Shown: positions 1 through 9,915 of the stretch, piece after piece
How the letters are laid out: each line of letters starts with the position of its first letter
Position numbering within the stretch: the stretch's first letter is position 1
Assembly (NCBI GenBank): GCA_024305405.1
Contig: JAKNDB010000089.1
Span: 1 to 64,000 of the forward strand
Length of the DNA stretch: 64,000 nt
DNA from: Dirofilaria immitis
Taxonomy: Eukaryota > Nematoda > Chromadorea > Rhabditida > Onchocercidae
Reading direction: 5' to 3'
Notes under the pieces: model-generated
The model's input: only the letters and a program-made list of their open reading frames with translations
What the model was told of the DNA's origin: nothing
The model's database searches: none
Program-made: the position numbers and the translations under genes

Positions 1-884
1 ACCGTATTGATAGACATTTCATCCTGCATATTTTATAGATCTACATGGAATTCAATTAAACTTTTAATAATTTCTATTCCTGAAATGCTCTCTTTCAGAA
101 CATCAGAAATGGTTACATAATCAACTGGAAACAATAATATGAGAAAGTAATTTGTAATTAATTCTGTGCACCCGAACAACTGTCAATCAATATACCGTAT
201 TAAAATATTTATTTTTATATAACTTTCAGATTTTTGCGCGGCTAATTTTGAATCCCAAACAACAATTAAAAAAATGATAGAAATGAATTGAATAGGCAAA
301 AATATTATTAACCATCTTTTCAGGAACAGAATTAATTAGAAAAGTGTAATTAAATATGTAATAAAAATCCAAGCCTCATGAATTGATGCTTTGACAAAAA
401 TAAGCCAGTTGTTATTAAATTTGAAAATTACATAATGTAAAATAGGATTAGCTCTTTTAGTCCAATTCTTTAAATTTAATAGTGGCCAAATCATTAAAAC
501 GGTGATATTTCAATATATTAGTCATTTTTGTAAATCAGTAAATGTAAGATTTTACACGTCTTGTGAATCCTTCATTCTAAATTTTATGACTTGTAGTTAT
601 TAGATGGAAAGAATTTTTTCATAATCGTAAATAAATTTTGACATTATTCTTTAAATATATGTGAAAACATTAAACTTTGTTGAAAATTTACTGTAGTAAC
701 ATCTAAAAAAATTCATAAATCACTTTTATTATAAATTACCATTGAATAAGTTTGTCTCAACAAGAATATTAGGGTGTTTTATCTATTGCATTTTCATATT
801 GCAAGCATTATGAGTTGATAACATGTTTTCATATGATAGGCATCATTTAGTATAGTACAATTGTGAACTGAATTATATTTGCAG
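1..884 (+). repeat. Upstream flank of array copy at 902
   Basis: No gene seen. This is the recurring upstream backbone of the array; its first bases recur at about 7317, 20209 and 30948. It ends in the TATATTTGCAG acceptor (G at 884) 17 bp before the start codon. The whole stretch belongs to a near-identical duplication with 30948-31834. Confidence 0.8.
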
Positions 885-901
885 GAATTTGGATTCTCAT
901 T

Positions 902-1561
902 ATGTGGTCATTCGGTATCCTAAATCTTCGATTGCTGTAATAATGATGTAAGTTAAAGTGATAAACATATGTTCTTACTGTCATGATAAAGAAAGAAAAG
1001 ATATTGTTATGACATAATTAATTCAACTTCTATTTTAGTGCAATATTATTATTTGCTGAAATGAATGCAATAACAAGCCTAAAGTTACAATCGTTCAACA
1101 ATAATAGAGCTCGTCGTAATGTAAGTTTTAGACTTTTAGTAATGTTTAATATATCATATAATATACTGTAAAACCCTGTTAAATTTCAGCCATTGACTGC
1201 CGATACAAAGTGCTGTCCTGATATTGCTCGCAGAAGGACAAAAAGACTTATTAAATTACAACTTTGGACTGCAGGTGGACCTAGTTTATACGCTACAATT
1301 ACTGCAATTTCTGCAGCTAGTATAGCTGGTATGATTGGTACTGGTCTTGGTTTTGGTGCTGGTTTATTTGTTGCTGGTATAAGAGGCATTTGGGAACAGA
1401 AAACCGGAATATCTTCATCTCAAGCTGTTCAACCAGGTAGAACAAGTGGTTATCCTATTGCATCACCGGCGGGTGCTGGCATTCACTACTCAAACGGTGG
1501 AAATGGACAACATCATTATTACTATTATTTTCCTCCGCCTTACTATTACTACTATGGCTGA
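902..1561 (+). pseudogene. Array family copy, exon 1 frameshifted (subfamily I)
   Basis: Three exons by GT-AG: 902-947, 1039-1120, 1190-1561. Exon 1 is 46 nt where intact paralogues have 47: one A is missing in the GGTAATCC stretch (here GGTATCC), which brings a stop 12 codons after ATG. Exons 2 and 3 stay fully open. Exon 2 gives the hydrophobic core ILLFAEMNAI and SLKLQSF; exon 3 gives TKCCPDIARRRTKR, a Gly-rich hydrophobic segment (GTGLGFGAGLF) and a tail of Tyr runs broken by FPPP. A polyadenylation signal AATAAA lies at 1643-1648. Because everything after exon 1 is clean, this is either a very young pseudogene, a sequence error, or a gene starting elsewhere. The same deletion is in the copy at 31852. 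Confidence 0.8.
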
Positions 1562-2040
1562 CTAAGATGCTTCATATTACCGTATAGATTGAAAACTTTT
1601 AAAAATTACACGAAATTTTTGCAATATTCTATCGAAAAATTCAATAAACTATTAAATAGATTGATTCACGGTAATCAATTTCTTAAATACATGAAAAAAC
1701 AATATAGCTTTTTCTTAAATATATCAAAAACAAAAAGCAATAAAGTAATATAGCACAAAGATTATCACAAATAAGTCTTCCGCAATTTTGTTGTATATTG
1801 TAATCAGTGATGTATTATTGGTATTTAATAAAATTTTGTTCATCCATTCGTATATTTCACAAATTTCTCAATCTTTAATAAAGTCATTTTGTTTCACAAT
1901 AAATTTTATGCTATTTATGTCATTCTCAGAGACAAGGAGAATTACCACTATTTTTTGATTTTATGCGTAATTTTTTATAGTTTATTTTTCGTTATTAATT
2001 GCTTTTTGAATTTAATTCGGCCGTTGTTGCTTTTTGCTAT
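1562..2040 (+). other. 3' UTR and spacer between paired copies
   Basis: 3' flank shared by subfamily I copies, with AATAAA at 1643-1648, then a pyrimidine-rich stretch ending in TTGTTGCTTTTTGCTATT before the exon-2-like start of the next copy. Open frames here differ between paralogues, so I see no gene. Confidence 0.6.
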
Positions 2041-2535
2041 TAAATAAATGCCATAGCAAGCTTAAAGTTAGAGTCATTTAACGATAATAAGACCCGTCTC
2101 AATGTAAATTTCGTACTTTTGGTAAGATAATATTTAATATATCGTATAATGTATTGTGAAAATTCATTTAAATTTCAGTCATTGACTACCGATACAAAGC
2201 GTTATCCTAATATTGCTTACAAAGAACAAAAAGGTTTCTTGAATCCTCTTGGTGGCTTCCAGCAGCTAATGGATCTGTATTTGCTACAATTGATGCATTT
2301 TTGGTCTAACTGGTGTTGCTCTTGGCTTTGGTACTAGTTTTAATTGCTGGTATAGGAGGGGCTTGCAAAAGAAAAACCTGAACATCTTCATCTTAAACTG
2401 TTCAAGCAGGTAGTGCAGGTGGTTACTATATTCTATCACTGATGGGTGGTGCATTACACTACTCGAACGATGGAAATAATGGACAACCCATTATTATTAT
2501 TTCTTTTCGTCTTTTATTATTATTATTATGGTTGA
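2041..2535 (+). pseudogene. Downstream partner copy lacking exon 1
   Basis: Exon-2-like 2041-2103 (with donor GTAAAT) and exon-3-like 2179-2535 after a TTTCAG acceptor. There is no signal-peptide exon. Exon 3 begins SLTTDTKRYP, so the paired cysteines are changed to Arg-Tyr, then a frameshift near the Gly-rich segment gives TAG at about 2335. Farther on the paralogous tail is still visible as TAT repeats ending GGT TGA at 2533-2535. This is a decayed second copy of the pair; duplicated at 32991-33483. Confidence 0.75.
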
Positions 2536-3186
2536 CTAATGTACTTCGTATTGCCATAATATTACCGTATTGATTGAAAACAACTATAAGCAAAGTGTGC
2601 ACTGAAATAAATTTTTAAATATATCAAAAAGCCATATTATAAAGATTATCATAGAAAAATCAGTAATTTGCTGAAATGAGATATCAAAAATAAATTAATA
2701 TTACTTGCTCGCTGTTGAAATATGACCTATAACTGCGTCGACGGAAAAAAGTAGTCAATATTTCACTACTTTCTGCTTCTCGATATAAATTGGAATCAGA
2801 ATCAGCTTAAATTACTGATAATCAGATTTTGTAAATCATTTTAGTTAATACGAAAATGATATGAAGCCCTATAGAACTATTTTCAAAATTAATTACTATT
2901 TGTTTCAAATAAATCTGTATAAATTGCACATTATTAACATTTAATAAAATTTTATTCATTAATTCATATTTTCCGCTTATTTTTTAAGCAATGAATAAAT
3001 TATTCGATATATTTTATCATATTTAATCACTTTTGTAGACAAATAGAATTGCTAATATTATAACATTTATTCTCGTTATCAATTTTACATTGGCAATATT
3101 TGCATACATTATCTATATTTCATTATTATTTTCTTTTGTATTTAATTCTTTTATTATTTATCATAACTACTAACAATAACTCATAG
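2536..3186. other. Downstream flank, end of duplicated block
   Basis: AT-rich spacer without a supported gene. Close similarity with 33484-34131 stops at about 3186, just after TAACAATAACTCAT, where the sequence switches directly to the upstream backbone of the next unit. This is a recombination junction between array units. Confidence 0.55.
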
Positions 3187-4233
3187 AGTAACTTAACAAT
3201 TAACCATTATAATAATAGAGAAGAAGAGATGCCTGTCTTTTTAGACATTTTAATCTTTTCAAATATGGAAAGAAAAGAGGTATAATACAGTTTACAAAGA
3301 AAATCAAGAAGTCTCTGCAATGTATGATAATAGTCAATTACAATTTTGATAAATATCTCACATTGCATGTTTTATAGATCTACAGAAGAATTTAACTAAA
3401 CTCTTTTAATCATTTCTATTCCTTAAATGCTCTCTTTCAGAACATCAGAAATGGTTACATAATCAACTGGAAACAATAATATGAGAAAGTAATTTGTAAT
3501 TAATTCTATGCGCTCCAAACAACTAATTAATCATTAATAAGCATACCGTATAAAACATGCATTTTTGTATAGGTTTCAGATTTTTGCGTCTCTAATTTTG
3601 AATCCCAAACAACAATTTGGCAGAAATGGATTCAATAGACAAAAAATATTATTAATCATTTTTCAGGAACGCAATTAATCAGAAAAGTAATTAAATACAA
3701 TAAAATTCCAAGCTTCATAAATTGATGCTTTGACAAAAATAAGCCAACTGTTATTAATTTTGAAAATTATATAATGTAAAATAGGATTAGCTCTTTTAGT
3801 CCAATTCTTTAAATCTAAGAGTGGCCAAATCATTAAAACGATGATATTTTAATATATTAATCATTTTTGTAAAACAGTAAATGTAAGATTTCACATGCCT
3901 CGTAACTTCTTTCATTCTAAATTTTATGACTTCTAGTTATTAGACGGAAAGAATTATTTCATAAGCGTAAATAAATTTTGACATTATTCTTCAAATATAT
4001 GTGAAAATATCACTTAAAACTTTGTTGAAAATTTACTATGCTAATATCTAAAAGGGATCATAAATCATTAATTTTATTATAAATTCCTATTGAATAAGTT
4101 TGTCTCAACAAGAATATTAGGGTGTTTTATCTATTGCATTTTCATATTGCAAGCGTTATGAGTTGATGACATGTTTTCTTATGATAGGCATCATTTAGTA
4201 TAGTACAATTGTGAACTGAATTATATTTGCAGG
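3187..4233 (+). repeat. Upstream backbone of copy at 4251
   Basis: Contains the GATGCCTGTCTTT marker at about 3228 and the same roughly 1 kb of sequence that precedes 902, 8217 and 31852, ending in TTTGCAG. No gene apart from the one it leads into. Confidence 0.7.
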
Positions 4234-4250
4234 AATTTTGTATTCTCATT

Positions 4251-4520
4251 ATGTGGTCATTTGGTAATCCTAAATCTTCGACTGCTGTAATAATAATGTA
4301 AGTTAAAGTGATAAACATATGTTTTTTATTGTCATGATAAAGAAAGAAAAAAAGATATTGTTATGATATAATCCATTCAATTTATTTGTCTATTAATATA
4401 TTCTTCTATTTTAGCGCAATATTATTATTTGCTGAAATGAATGCAATAACAAGCCTAAAGTTACAATCGTTCAACAATAATAGAGCTCGTCGTAATGTAA
4501 GTTTTAGACTTTAGTAATAT
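4251..4520 (+). pseudogene. Truncated array copy, exon 3 deleted
   Basis: Exon 1 4251-4297 (47 nt, intact) and exon 2 4415-4496 (82 nt, intact) encode the full signal peptide and the propeptide-like stretch ending NNNRARRN. The intron 2 donor is present at 4497, but about 50 bp later the sequence jumps (near 4547) into the 3' UTR of a paralogue, matching 27561 onward, so exon 3 is gone. Reading through the donor gives a stop after VSFRL. If expressed, it would make a secreted peptide of about 20 residues after signal cleavage. The upstream acceptor is kept. Most likely a deletion product of unequal exchange between paired copies. Confidence 0.7.
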
Positions 4521-4546
4521 TTAATATATCACACAATATACTGTAA

Positions 4547-6716
4547 ATGCAAAATTTTGCTTTCTGTTACAATTATAAATGAAATTCAATAAACTATTAA
4601 ACAGATCGTGCACTGAAATAAATTCTTGGAATATATCAAAAGCTACGTTTGAAAACGCAGAAGTTTTCCGCAACTTAGTTAATAGTTTATACTATTTGAA
4701 CTAATCAATAATTTATTAATTAAAATGGAATAGCAAAAATGTTTAGTATATGATATAATATACTGCAAAAGCTTATTAAATTTCATTTGAAAATAAATAT
4801 ATTACCAAATTTCTCTGTCAATTACTATGGATAGTTGAAATAATTTAATTAAACAATTGAAAGATAATAATTATTTTTAAATATCATACGTCTGAGTTTA
4901 CATTTCTAAAATAATATTCTTCTCATGAAATGCTTGTTAAAATTTATACCAAAAAGGTTGAAAGCGTTTTAATATCAGTATAAGAGATCGAAATTCTGTG
5001 CTAATTAAACATGCCATTTCGACGATGATTGCAGTTAAACTGATTCAATTAATAATTTAATTAATAAATAGAATGGAATGAATCGTTGAAAGGATCATAA
5101 TTAAAGCAACATAATTGAAGTAAAACAAAGAAACGGATGTAAAAAAGTGCCTTTTAAAAATTCGAACGAAAGGGAATAATTGGCAAAGGGAAAGTTGAAC
5201 AACCTTATTTCACCTTGAATTCGGCTGAAATATAATATGAAAGTAATTGTCTTAATGAAAGTACAAGATATGAAAATTGAAATTAAAGTATAAAAGAAAG
5301 TAACTGATAATTGTTTCTGCATTTGTTGTTTTCTCGAAAGCTAGTAATTTTCATTAACATTAAATAAAAATTTTTTATAATTTTTTAAGCCTGAATAACA
5401 CAATTTCGATTCTCAACACGCTTTATCTTATTTGCATCATTTTTGTTTACATTAAGGAAAAGGAATTGCTTTTAGTATTAAAGACAGGAAGAATTGTTGC
5501 TATTATTTGACTTAATACAATTTTAATCTTGCTTGCAGCATCTTTTGCATACTTTTTCATTTTACATTACTATTTTTTTGAATTTAATTCGTTCATTGCT
5601 TTTCTTTATTATTAACAATAACTCACATCGAGCATTAACAGATAACAAAGATAACAAAGCTATTTTGAGTTTATTGTGGGTAATCATATTCAGCTCTTAA
5701 TCATTGCTAATCATTATGGACAGAAAGAAAATGATCGGTAATAATTTTCTTAATTCATTATTAGTCTGATAATCAAGCCTAAATAAACAAACAATTGTTA
5801 AAATTTTTCAGAGTTTGCGAGTTCGTTCATTAAAATATGATTGCTTCAAAATTTAAATTGAATCAAAAATTATGAATAAAAGATGAAGTACAAATGATAT
5901 GAAAAAGCAATTACAATAATTGAAAGTTTGCGAACGTTTTTCAAGAAAAATCGTTAAATTTTCTTTTCAACCTATTTCTAAAGCTTTTTTGGCCTCTCCA
6001 CTTCGTCCTTCAATATATCGTCATCAGAAGGACATGCATTGTTTTTAATTTTTAAATTTTTTTAGAAGTACGTTAAAAATAATCAAACGCTTTCTTCTGC
6101 AATATATGTTTCATTACAGTTGTTTCAACGATATAAACTTTTTCTATAAATTATAAGTTTTCTTTCCTTACTTCCATACATTTTTTATTTATAAAATGTA
6201 AAAGTTCATCTCAAGACTTTAATTAGTCATCCAGTCTATCAATGCGATTTGCATCAATTCGGGAACTGAAACCATGATATTTATCTCAAATGTCTTTTAA
6301 TCATGTGATATTACAATAATTCTTCATGCCTAAAATTACCAGGTGCTCCGATTTCCTGAAATCAGGTAGCTCCATTGATAACGAGAAATACATTTCAATC
6401 AGTCTGATGTGATTATGATTTTCATCTACCAGTGCCTTTCTATTATGCAATGCAACTGAAATCCGATCGCACGTTTATGTTTACATCATTGATATGGAGA
6501 TCGAATGAAATTTCTTATTCTTTGCATCTTTTTCGATAAACAAAGGACTCACTGTTGTTGGATTTTTTTGCATTATATGAGCTTTGATATAGGATAGTTT
6601 ATTCTATTCAAGCAGCACTAATTAATAAATGAATTATGAAATTATACCGATCGTTATTATTTCCTATTTTGCTCTTTTTCCTTTTTTAAATAATAAATTT
6701 CTTTTTATAATTTTGT
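4547..6716. other. Downstream backbone (3' flank type)
   Basis: Closely matches 27565-29025 and, in part, 22980-24000. It carries AATAAA at about 4589 and the conserved AGGTNA block (5180-5300). A frame open on the minus strand at 5101-5322 recurs at 28070-28381 because the DNA is duplicated; I do not regard it as a gene. Confidence 0.55.
5180..5300 (-). promoter_or_regulatory. Conserved intergenic block with AGGTNA direct repeat
   Basis: The most constant intergenic sequence in the window, present about ten times even next to very divergent copies. On the minus strand its core reads AGGTGA-AATA-AGGTTG here and AGGTGA-AATA-AGGTTA at 28.2 kb, a direct repeat of nuclear-receptor-like half sites spaced by 4 bp. 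Beyond the core, the stretch matching GAAAGTACAAG is also kept. Regulatory role is inference. Confidence 0.35.
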
Positions 6717-6719
6717 TCC

Positions 6720-6911
6720 ATGCATGAAATCAAAAATAATAGGTTGAGATCACAACAAATTTTTTGTTCAATAGACCTATCTTCTGATATATTACAATGC
6801 ATTTCGGATATAATTATTCCATTATCAGAAAGCCATGAAATTATTTGTTTAGATGAAATTTTAGGAAATGGATTACGAAAATTTCATTTATTACTGAACA
6901 AAAGAAAATAA
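6720..6911 (+). CDS. Conserved mini-ORF or candidate exon, copy 1
   Basis: Open for 63 codons from an ATG; from 6747 to the stop at 6909-6911 the frame is shared with copies at 19145, 19657, 30402, 41621 and 52296. Length differences between copies are multiples of three. It reads SQQIFCSIDLSSDILQCISD, later ending KFHLLLNKRK. Only this copy has an in-frame ATG; others have TAG just before AGCTCACAACAA, so in those the unit would have to be a 3' exon entered through an AG acceptor. Many differences change amino acids, so selection is not proven. Not recognised. Confidence 0.3.
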   Translation: MHEIKNNRLRSQQIFCSIDLSSDILQCISDIIIPLSESHEIICLDEILGNGLRKFHLLLNKRK

Positions 6912-8199
6912 GATTTTGATTAGGACGGCGAAATAGACTAAGATTTTTTTTTCTTAAGCGTCAAATAATCATTTAATACTTTTGATGTGATGAAAGCATC
7001 TTAAACATCGCAATTTCTTATGTTATGATATACAAGTAAAGGGGTAATGTGGCTAATATTTATGATAGCATTAATATCACAAAATGATAGCTATCAAACA
7101 ACGAATCATCTTCCATCTGTCTGAATCAAAATAATACGATAGGTATAATAAGACGATGGCGATAAAATTAATTTAACAATTAATTATTATTATAATAATA
7201 GACAAGAAGAGATGCCTGTCTTTTCGGACATTCTAATCTATTCAAATATGGAAAGAAAAGAGGAAAAACACGGTTTACAAAGAAAATCAAGGAGTCTCTG
7301 CAACGTATGTCAACTACCGTATTGATAGACATTTCATCCTGCATATTTTATAGATCTACATGGGATTCAATTAAACTTTTTAATAATTTCTATTCCTGAA
7401 ATGCTCTCTTTCAGAACATCAGGAATGGTTACATAATCAAATGGAAACAATAATATGAGAAAGTAATTTGTAATTAATTCTGTGCACTCCAAACAACTGT
7501 CAATCAATATACCGTATTAAAACATATATTTTTATATGACTTTCAGATTTTTGCGCGGCTAATTTTGAATCCCAAACAACAATTAAAAAAAATGATAGAA
7601 ATGAATTGAATAGGCAAAAATATTATTAATCATCTTTTCAGGAACACAATTCATTAGAAAAGTGCAATTAAATACGATAAAAATCCAAGTCTCATGAATT
7701 GATGCTTTGACAAGAAATAAGCCAGTTGTTAGTAAATTTGAAAATTGCATAATGCAAAGAGGGATTAGCTCTTTTAGTCCAATTCCTTAAACTTAGTAGT
7801 GATCAAATCATTAAAACGATGATATTTCAATATATTATATTTGTAAATCAGTAAATGTAAGATTTTACACGTCTTGTGAATCCTTCATTCTAAATTTTAT
7901 GACTTGTAGTTATTAGATGGAAAGAATTTTTTCGTAATCGTAAATAAATTTTAACATTATTCTTTAAATATGTGTGGAAATATTACTCTTTGTTGAAAAT
8001 TTACTTTAGTAATGTCTAAAAAGTTCATAAATCGTTAATTTTATACTAAATTCCCACTAAATAAGTTTATCTCAACAAGAATAATTGGGTATTTTATCTA
8101 TTGTATTTTCATATTGCAAGCGTTATGAGTTGATAACATGTTATCTTATGATAGGCATCATTTAGCATAGTACAATTGTGAACTGAATTATATTTGCAG
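6912..8199 (+). repeat. Upstream backbone of copy at 8217
   Basis: Contains the GATGCCTGTCTTT marker at 7212, a stretch matching the start of the window from about 7317, and the putative leader acceptor at its end. No further gene seen. Confidence 0.7.
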
Positions 8200-8216
8200 G
8201 AATTTGGATTCTCATT
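8190..8216 (+). promoter_or_regulatory. Putative spliced-leader acceptor and 5' UTR
   Basis: TATATTTGCAG with the final G at 8199, followed by a 17-nt leader GAATTTGGATTCTCATT before ATG. The arrangement is kept in all complete copies. It may instead be the acceptor of a 5' UTR intron. Confidence 0.5.
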
Positions 8217-8886
8217 ATGTGGTCATTTGGTAATCCTAAATCTTCGACTGCTGTAATAATAATGTAAGTTAAAGTAATAAACATATGTTTTTTATTGTCA
8301 TGATAAAGAAAGAAAAAAAAGATATTGTTATGATATAATTCATTCAACTTCTGTTTTAGTGCAATATTATTATTTGCTGAAATGAATGCAATAGCAAGCT
8401 TAAAGTTACAATCGTTCAACAATAATAGAGCTCGTCGTAATGTAAGTTTTAGACTTTTAGTAATATTTAATATATCATACAATATATTGTAGAATTAAAT
8501 TTCAGCCATTGGCTGCCGATACAAAGTGCTGTCCTGATATTGCTCGCAGAAGGACAAAAAGATTCATTAGATTAGATCTTCGGGCTGGACCTGTTGGAGC
8601 TTTGTTTTCCACTACATTTCGTGCACTTGCCTTAGCTGGTGTATTTGGTGCAGTTGGTGCCGGTCTTGGTTTTGGTGCTGCTTTATTTGCTGCTAGCATT
8701 GGAAATGTTTGGAAAGAGAAAACCGGAACATCTTCATCTCAAACTGTTCAATTAGGTAGTGCAAATCCTGTACTACCGATGGGTGGTGGCACATACTATT
8801 CGAGCGGTGGAAATATTGGACAACATTATTATTACTATTATTTTCCTCCGTCCTACTATTATTATTATTATTACCATTATGGTTGA
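8217..8886 (+). CDS. Intact secreted Gly/Tyr-rich protein, 169 aa (subfamily I)
   Basis: Exons 8217-8263, 8360-8441 and 8506-8886; spliced length 510 nt, no stop. Residues 1-28 form a signal peptide with hydrophobic core AVIIIAILLFA and likely cleavage after NAIA. Then SLKLQSFNNNRARRN ends exon 2, with a possible dibasic processing site. Exon 3 opens with the family motif TKCCPDIARRRTKR, followed by a hydrophobic Gly/Ala segment (roughly residues 79-106, containing GAVGAGLGFGAALFAA) with small residues at regular spacing, a polar Ser/Thr/Gly linker, GGGTYYSSGG, and a tail of Tyr runs broken by FPPS and one His. No AATAAA: the usual site at about 8962 is mutated. Function unknown; an extracellular structural protein cross-linked through Tyr, or a membrane-inserting peptide, are guesses. 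It is the best reference copy of subfamily I. Confidence 0.85.
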
Positions 8887-9282
8887 ACTTCATATTACTG
8901 TATAGATTGAAAACTTTTATAAATTATGCAAAGTTTTTTATAATATTTTGTCGAAAAATTCAAAAACTATTAAACAGATTGTTCAAGAAAATTAATTTCT
9001 TAAATATATCAAAAAGCTATACTATAAAAGTTATCACATGTAATCTTCCGCAATTTCGTCGTTGATTGGAATCAGTGATGTATTATTGGTATTTTTGTTA
9101 ATCCATTCGCATATATCACAAAATTCTCAATTTTCATTTCGTTTTACAATACATTTCATTCTACTTTCAGAGACAAAAAAATCACTGCTATCATTTGATT
9201 TTATGCGTAATTTTCCATACTTTTTATATTTCATTATTAATTGTTTTCTGAACTTAATTCGTCCATTGTTGTTCTTTGCTAT
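8887..9282 (+). other. 3' UTR and spacer
   Basis: 3' flank of the 8217 gene. The recurring polyadenylation site reads CAAAAACTATTAAAC rather than CAATAAACTATTAAAC. Open frames here are not conserved against 22334, 26859 or 32737, so no gene is called. Confidence 0.5.
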
Positions 9283-9645
9283 TTAAATGAATGCAAGCTT
9301 AAATTTACAATCATTTCAACAATAATAAGACCCATTATAATGTAACTTTTAGACATTTAGTAATATTTAATATATCATACAATATACTGTAAATTCTTAT
9401 TAAATTTCAGTCATTGACTGCCGATACAAAGTGTTGTTCTGATGTTGCTCGCAGAAGAATAAAAAATTATGTTGATGGTTTTAAGTGATACTTCTTGCAT
9501 TTGGTGTACCTAATCTATTTAGTTCAGTTGGTACACTTGCTGCAGTTGGAGGTTTAATTGGTATTGACATTGACTTCGGTGTTGATGTAGGAAGTGCTGG
9601 AGACGGGAAAACCACATATCCTTCACATCATTTTATTAACCATTT
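9283..9645 (+). pseudogene. Downstream partner copy lacking exon 1
   Basis: Exon-2-like 9283-9341 and exon-3-like from 9411 after TTTCAG. Begins SLTADTKCCSDVARRRIK, then one base is missing in GGTTTTAAGTGA (compare GGTTTTCAAGTAA at 27254), giving a stop. Past this the Gly/Leu-rich stretch is recognisable, but the Tyr tail is cut off: at about 9640 the sequence jumps into 3' flank (CATTTCGATGATGG). The same cut occurs at 22945, so the deletion is older than that duplication. Confidence 0.75.
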
Positions 9646-9804
9646 CGATGATGGTTGCAGTTAAATTGATTCAATTGATAATGTGATCAGTAAACAGAAT
9701 AGAATAGATAGTTGAAAGGATCATAGTTAAAGAACATAATTGAAGTAAAACAAAGAAACTGATGTAAAAAAGGTGCCTTTTTTAAAATTCGAGCGGAAAA
9801 ATAA

Positions 9805-9915
9805 TTGGCAAAGGGAAAGTTGAATAGCCTTATTTCACCTTGAATTCGGCTGAAATATAGTGTACAAGTAATTGTATTAATGAAAGTACAAGGTATAAAA
9901 ACTAAAATCAAGGTG
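9805..9915 (-). promoter_or_regulatory. Conserved intergenic block with AGGTNA direct repeat
   Basis: Core on the minus strand AGGTGA-AATA-AGGCTA. Flanked as at 5180 by GGCAAAGGGAAAGTTGAA and by GAAAGTACAAGG. Confidence 0.35.

Noticed and set aside
5101..5322. Minus-strand frame recurring at 28070 and 9687
   Set aside because: Overlaps the conserved AGGTNA block; subunits in subfamily III units do not keep it open. Noncoding conservation is the simpler reading.
8502..8893. Minus-strand frames over exon 3 of the 8217 gene (also at 21913 and 26372)
   Set aside because: Asn-rich and Pro/Ala-rich translations are antisense of the Tyr and Gly codons; no splice or start evidence.
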